The notes under the pieces are model-generated. The model had not been told where the DNA came from, did no database searches, and saw nothing but the letters and a program-made list of their open reading frames with translations. The position numbers and the translations under genes were made by a program. A DNA stretch of 7,878 nt, from assembly GCA_026399445.1 (NCBI GenBank), contig JAPLRA010000143.1:1-7878 (forward strand), written 5' to 3'. Shown here one piece after another: positions 6,040 to 7,878 of the stretch; the stretch's first letter is position 1; each line of letters starts with the position of its first letter. The stretch is from Sulfuritalea sp. (GTDB lineage: Bacteria > Pseudomonadota > Gammaproteobacteria > Burkholderiales > Rhodocyclaceae).

Positions 6040-7508
6040 ACGGCCTGATCAATTCATCGCTGCGCCAGCTCTCTGCTGCATTGGCAGCAAAGAAGGTCTC
6101 CGCCGTTGAGCTGGCCACACTGTTCCTCGACCGCATAGAGAAACACAATCCTGCGCTTAACGCCTTCATCACCACCGACCGCGAAAAAACACTGGCGCAG
6201 GCCCGCAATGCCGATCAGAAAGTCGGCGCTGACGGCACGGCGATTTCTCCGCTGTGCGGCATCCCGCTCGGACACAAGGACATCTTCTGCACCCAGGGCT
6301 GGCGCACCAGCTGCGGCTCGAAAATGCTGGCCAACTTCGTCTCGCCCTATGACGCCAACGTGGTCGCGAAACTCGCCGCCGCCGGCATGGTGACGCTGGG
6401 CAAGCTCAACATGGACGAGTTCGCCATGGGCTCGTCGAACGAAACCTCGTACTTCGGGCCGGTGAAGAATCCCTGGGATGTCTCCCGCGTACCCGGCGGT
6501 TCCTCGGGCGGTTCGGCGGCGGCCATCGCGGCGCGCCTGACGCCGGCGGCCACCGGCACCGACACCGGCGGCTCGATCCGCCAGCCGGCGGCCCTGTGCG
6601 GGCTCACCGGCCTCAAGCCAACCTACGGCGTGGTATCGCGCTACGGCATGATCGCCTTTGCCTCCAGCCTCGACCAGGGCGGTCCGATGGCCAAGAGCGC
6701 GGAAGACTGCGCGCTGCTGCTGAACGCCATGGCCGGTTTCGATCCCCGCGATTCCACTTCACTGGAACGCCCCGCCGAGGATTACAGCCGCGACCTGGAG
6801 CAACCGCTGGCGGGCCTGAAAATCGGCCTGCCGCAGGAGTTCTTCGGCGAAGGCATGGATGCCGACGTGCGTGCCGCCGTCGACGCCGCGCTGGCCGAGT
6901 ACCGCAAGCTCGGCGCCACCACGGTGGACGTAAAGCTGCCCAACTCCGGACTTTCGGTGCCCGCCTATTACGTGATCGCGCCGGCCGAGGCCAGTTCCAA
7001 CCTGTCGCGCTTCGACGGCGTGCGCTACGGCTATCGCGCGCCGCAGTACGACGATTTGACCGAGATGTACTCGCGCAGCCGGGCGCAGGGCTTCGGCGCC
7101 GAAGTGAAGCGCCGCATCCTGATCGGCACCTATGTGCTGTCGCACGGCTACTACGACGCCTACTACCTCAAGGCGCAGAAGATCCGCCGTCTCATCGCCG
7201 CCGACTTTGTCGAAGCATTCAAGCAGTGCGACGTGATCATGGGGCCGACCTCGCCCTCGGTGGCCTTCGCCTTCGGCGCCAAGAGCGCGGACCCGGTGCA
7301 GATGTACCTGTCGGACATCTACACCATCTCCACCAACCTCGCCGGCCTGCCGGGCATGTCGCTGCCCTGCGGCTTCGGCGCGAACAACATGCCGGTCGGG
7401 CTGCAGATCATCGGCAACTGGTTCGGCGAAGCGAAGATGCTCAACGTGGCGCACCAGTATCAAAAGGCGACCGACTGGCACACCCGCATGCCGGAGGGAA
7501 TGAAATGA
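6036..7508 (+). CDS. gatA: GatA, glutamine amidase subunit of GatCAB
   Basis: GatA hydrolyses glutamine and releases ammonia, which travels through an internal channel to GatB for amidation of Glu-tRNA(Gln) or Asp-tRNA(Asn). It belongs to the amidase-signature family and at 490 residues is full length. The Ser-cisSer-Lys triad is intact: Lys81 in LGHKDIF, Ser156 in the RVPGGSSGGSAAA signature (151-163), and nucleophile Ser180 in GTDTGGSIRQPA (174-185). The spacing (75 and 24 residues) is the same as in the S. aureus enzyme (K79, S154, S178). Other family blocks are KLNMDEFAMGSSNETS (123-138), GLTGLKPTYG (189-198) and GLPGMSLPCGF (437-447). The ATG overlaps the gatC stop by four bases and the TGA overlaps gatB likewise, so the three subunits are probably translated in a coupled way. 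Confidence 0.98.
   Translation: MNGLINSSLRQLSAALAAKKVSAVELATLFLDRIEKHNPALNAFITTDREKTLAQARNADQKVGADGTAISPLCGIPLGHKDIFCTQGWRTSCGSKMLANFVSPYDANVVAKLAAAGMVTLGKLNMDEFAMGSSNETSYFGPVKNPWDVSRVPGGSSGGSAAAIAARLTPAATGTDTGGSIRQPAALCGLTGLKPTYGVVSRYGMIAFASSLDQGGPMAKSAEDCALLLNAMAGFDPRDSTSLERPAEDYSRDLEQPLAGLKIGLPQEFFGEGMDADVRAAVDAALAEYRKLGATTVDVKLPNSGLSVPAYYVIAPAEASSNLSRFDGVRYGYRAPQYDDLTEMYSRSRAQGFGAEVKRRILIGTYVLSHGYYDAYYLKAQKIRRLIAADFVEAFKQCDVIMGPTSPSVAFAFGAKSADPVQMYLSDIYTISTNLAGLPGMSLPCGFGANNMPVGLQIIGNWFGEAKMLNVAHQYQKATDWHTRMPEGMK
7493..7497 (+). promoter_or_regulatory. gatB ribosome binding site
   Basis: GGAGG lies inside the last gatA codons, 7 nt before the gatB ATG. It is the strongest Shine-Dalgarno in the window and fixes the gatB start at 7505 despite the overlap with the gatA TGA. 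Confidence 0.85.
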
Positions 7509-7878
7509 GCCGCACGACACAGTGGGAAGTCGTCATCGGGCTGGAAACCCACGCCCAGCTGCAAACAAAGTCGAAAATATTCTCCGGTAGCAGCATCGCC
7601 TTCGGCGCCGAGCCGAACGTGCAGGCCAGCGCGGTGGACATCGCGTTGCCCGGCGTGCTGCCGGTGCTCAACCGCGAAGCGGTGGTCTGCGCCATCAAGT
7701 TCGGCCTCGCCGTCGGCGCGCAAATTGCACCGCGCTCGATCTTCGCCCGCAAGAATTATTTCTACCCCGACCTGCCCAAGGGCTACCAGATCAGCCAGTT
7801 CGAGATTCCCGTGGTTCTGGGCGGCGGCTTGAACATAACAGTCCCCCAAGGGGACTTCCTTCGGGGCGTCGGCAACGC
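7505..7878 (+). CDS. gatB: GatB, kinase/transferase subunit of GatCAB (partial, 3' end missing)
   Basis: GatB binds the misacylated tRNA, phosphorylates the Glu or Asp side chain with ATP and amidates it with ammonia from GatA. The first 124 codons of a protein usually near 480 residues are present. Recognisable blocks are WEVVIGLETHAQLQTKSKIF (7-26), VDIALPGVLPVLN (44-56), and the catalytic-cradle signature ARKNYFYPDLPKGYQISQFE (81-100) followed by IPVV. The ATG overlaps the gatA TGA and has a strong ribosome site. After LGGGLNITV the sequence becomes PQGDFLRGVGNA, encoded by a GC-rich hairpin. In relatives this is a length-variable loop before the conserved TRAHLEEDAGK-type motif, which would lie beyond the window. 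The frame remains open to the end. Confidence 0.96.
   Translation, partial: MSRTTQWEVVIGLETHAQLQTKSKIFSGSSIAFGAEPNVQASAVDIALPGVLPVLNREAVVCAIKFGLAVGAQIAPRSIFARKNYFYPDLPKGYQISQFEIPVVLGGGLNITVPQGDFLRGVGN
7841..7866 (+). repeat. Hairpin element translated within gatB
   Basis: CCCCCAAGG (7843-7851) and CCTTCGGGG (7858-7866) pair as a 9-bp stem with a single C-C mismatch around the 6-nt loop GGACTT. Alternatively GTCCCC-CAA-GGGGAC (7841-7855) forms a perfect 6-bp stem. The nested symmetry resembles short dispersed extragenic-type repeats of GC-rich betaproteobacteria. It falls in a presumed variable loop of GatB and keeps the frame open. Whether it is a repeated element in this genome cannot be told from one copy. 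Confidence 0.45.

Noticed and set aside
6759..7520. Open frame of 253 codons antisense to gatA
   Set aside because: It has His/Val/Arg-rich composition without motifs and lies wholly opposite a gene with an intact catalytic triad. It is a shadow frame.

Overview
The window is a GC-rich stretch of a Gram-negative chromosome. The gene content and the divergent mre/gat arrangement suggest a betaproteobacterium, perhaps of the Rhodocyclales or a relative; this is inferred from protein character and gene order, not from a database search. It is almost fully coding and holds core genes. I see no tRNA, rRNA, CRISPR array, insertion sequence, phage gene or foreign-looking gene island.

Layout. On the minus strand, reading from about position 5611 down to 1, is the cell-shape (elongasome) operon mreB-mreC-mreD-mrdA(PBP2)-rodA. 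A probable further gene begins in the last 27 bases with a GTG overlapping the rodA stop and reads as the start of a signal peptide. From mreC onward the genes are packed tightly: mreC/mreD abut, mreD/mrdA are 6 bp apart, mrdA/rodA overlap by 4 bp, and rodA and the next frame overlap by 4 bp. The one real gap in the operon, 93 bp between mreB and mreC, contains overlapping hairpins and a T6 run that look like a terminator or attenuator. On the plus strand, from 5752 to the window edge, is gatC-gatA-gatB (gatB incomplete), joined by 4-bp ATGA overlaps. The 140-bp divergent region between mreB and gatC holds a good -10 box for mreB and a perfect 7-bp inverted repeat.

How the genes work together. 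MreB forms membrane-associated filaments. MreC and MreD connect them to the periplasmic machinery. RodA polymerises glycan strands from lipid II and PBP2 cross-links them, so the operon encodes the core Rod complex that elongates the cell. GatCAB is the tRNA-dependent amidotransferase that makes Gln-tRNA(Gln) and/or Asn-tRNA(Asn) from misacylated precursors.

I do not see a novel system. The observations most worth checking are a dnaX-type A-AAA-AAG slippery heptamer inside an A8 run in mrdA, the terminator-like alternative hairpins between mreB and mreC, a hairpin element translated within a presumed variable loop of GatB, and the inverted repeat in the divergent promoter region.
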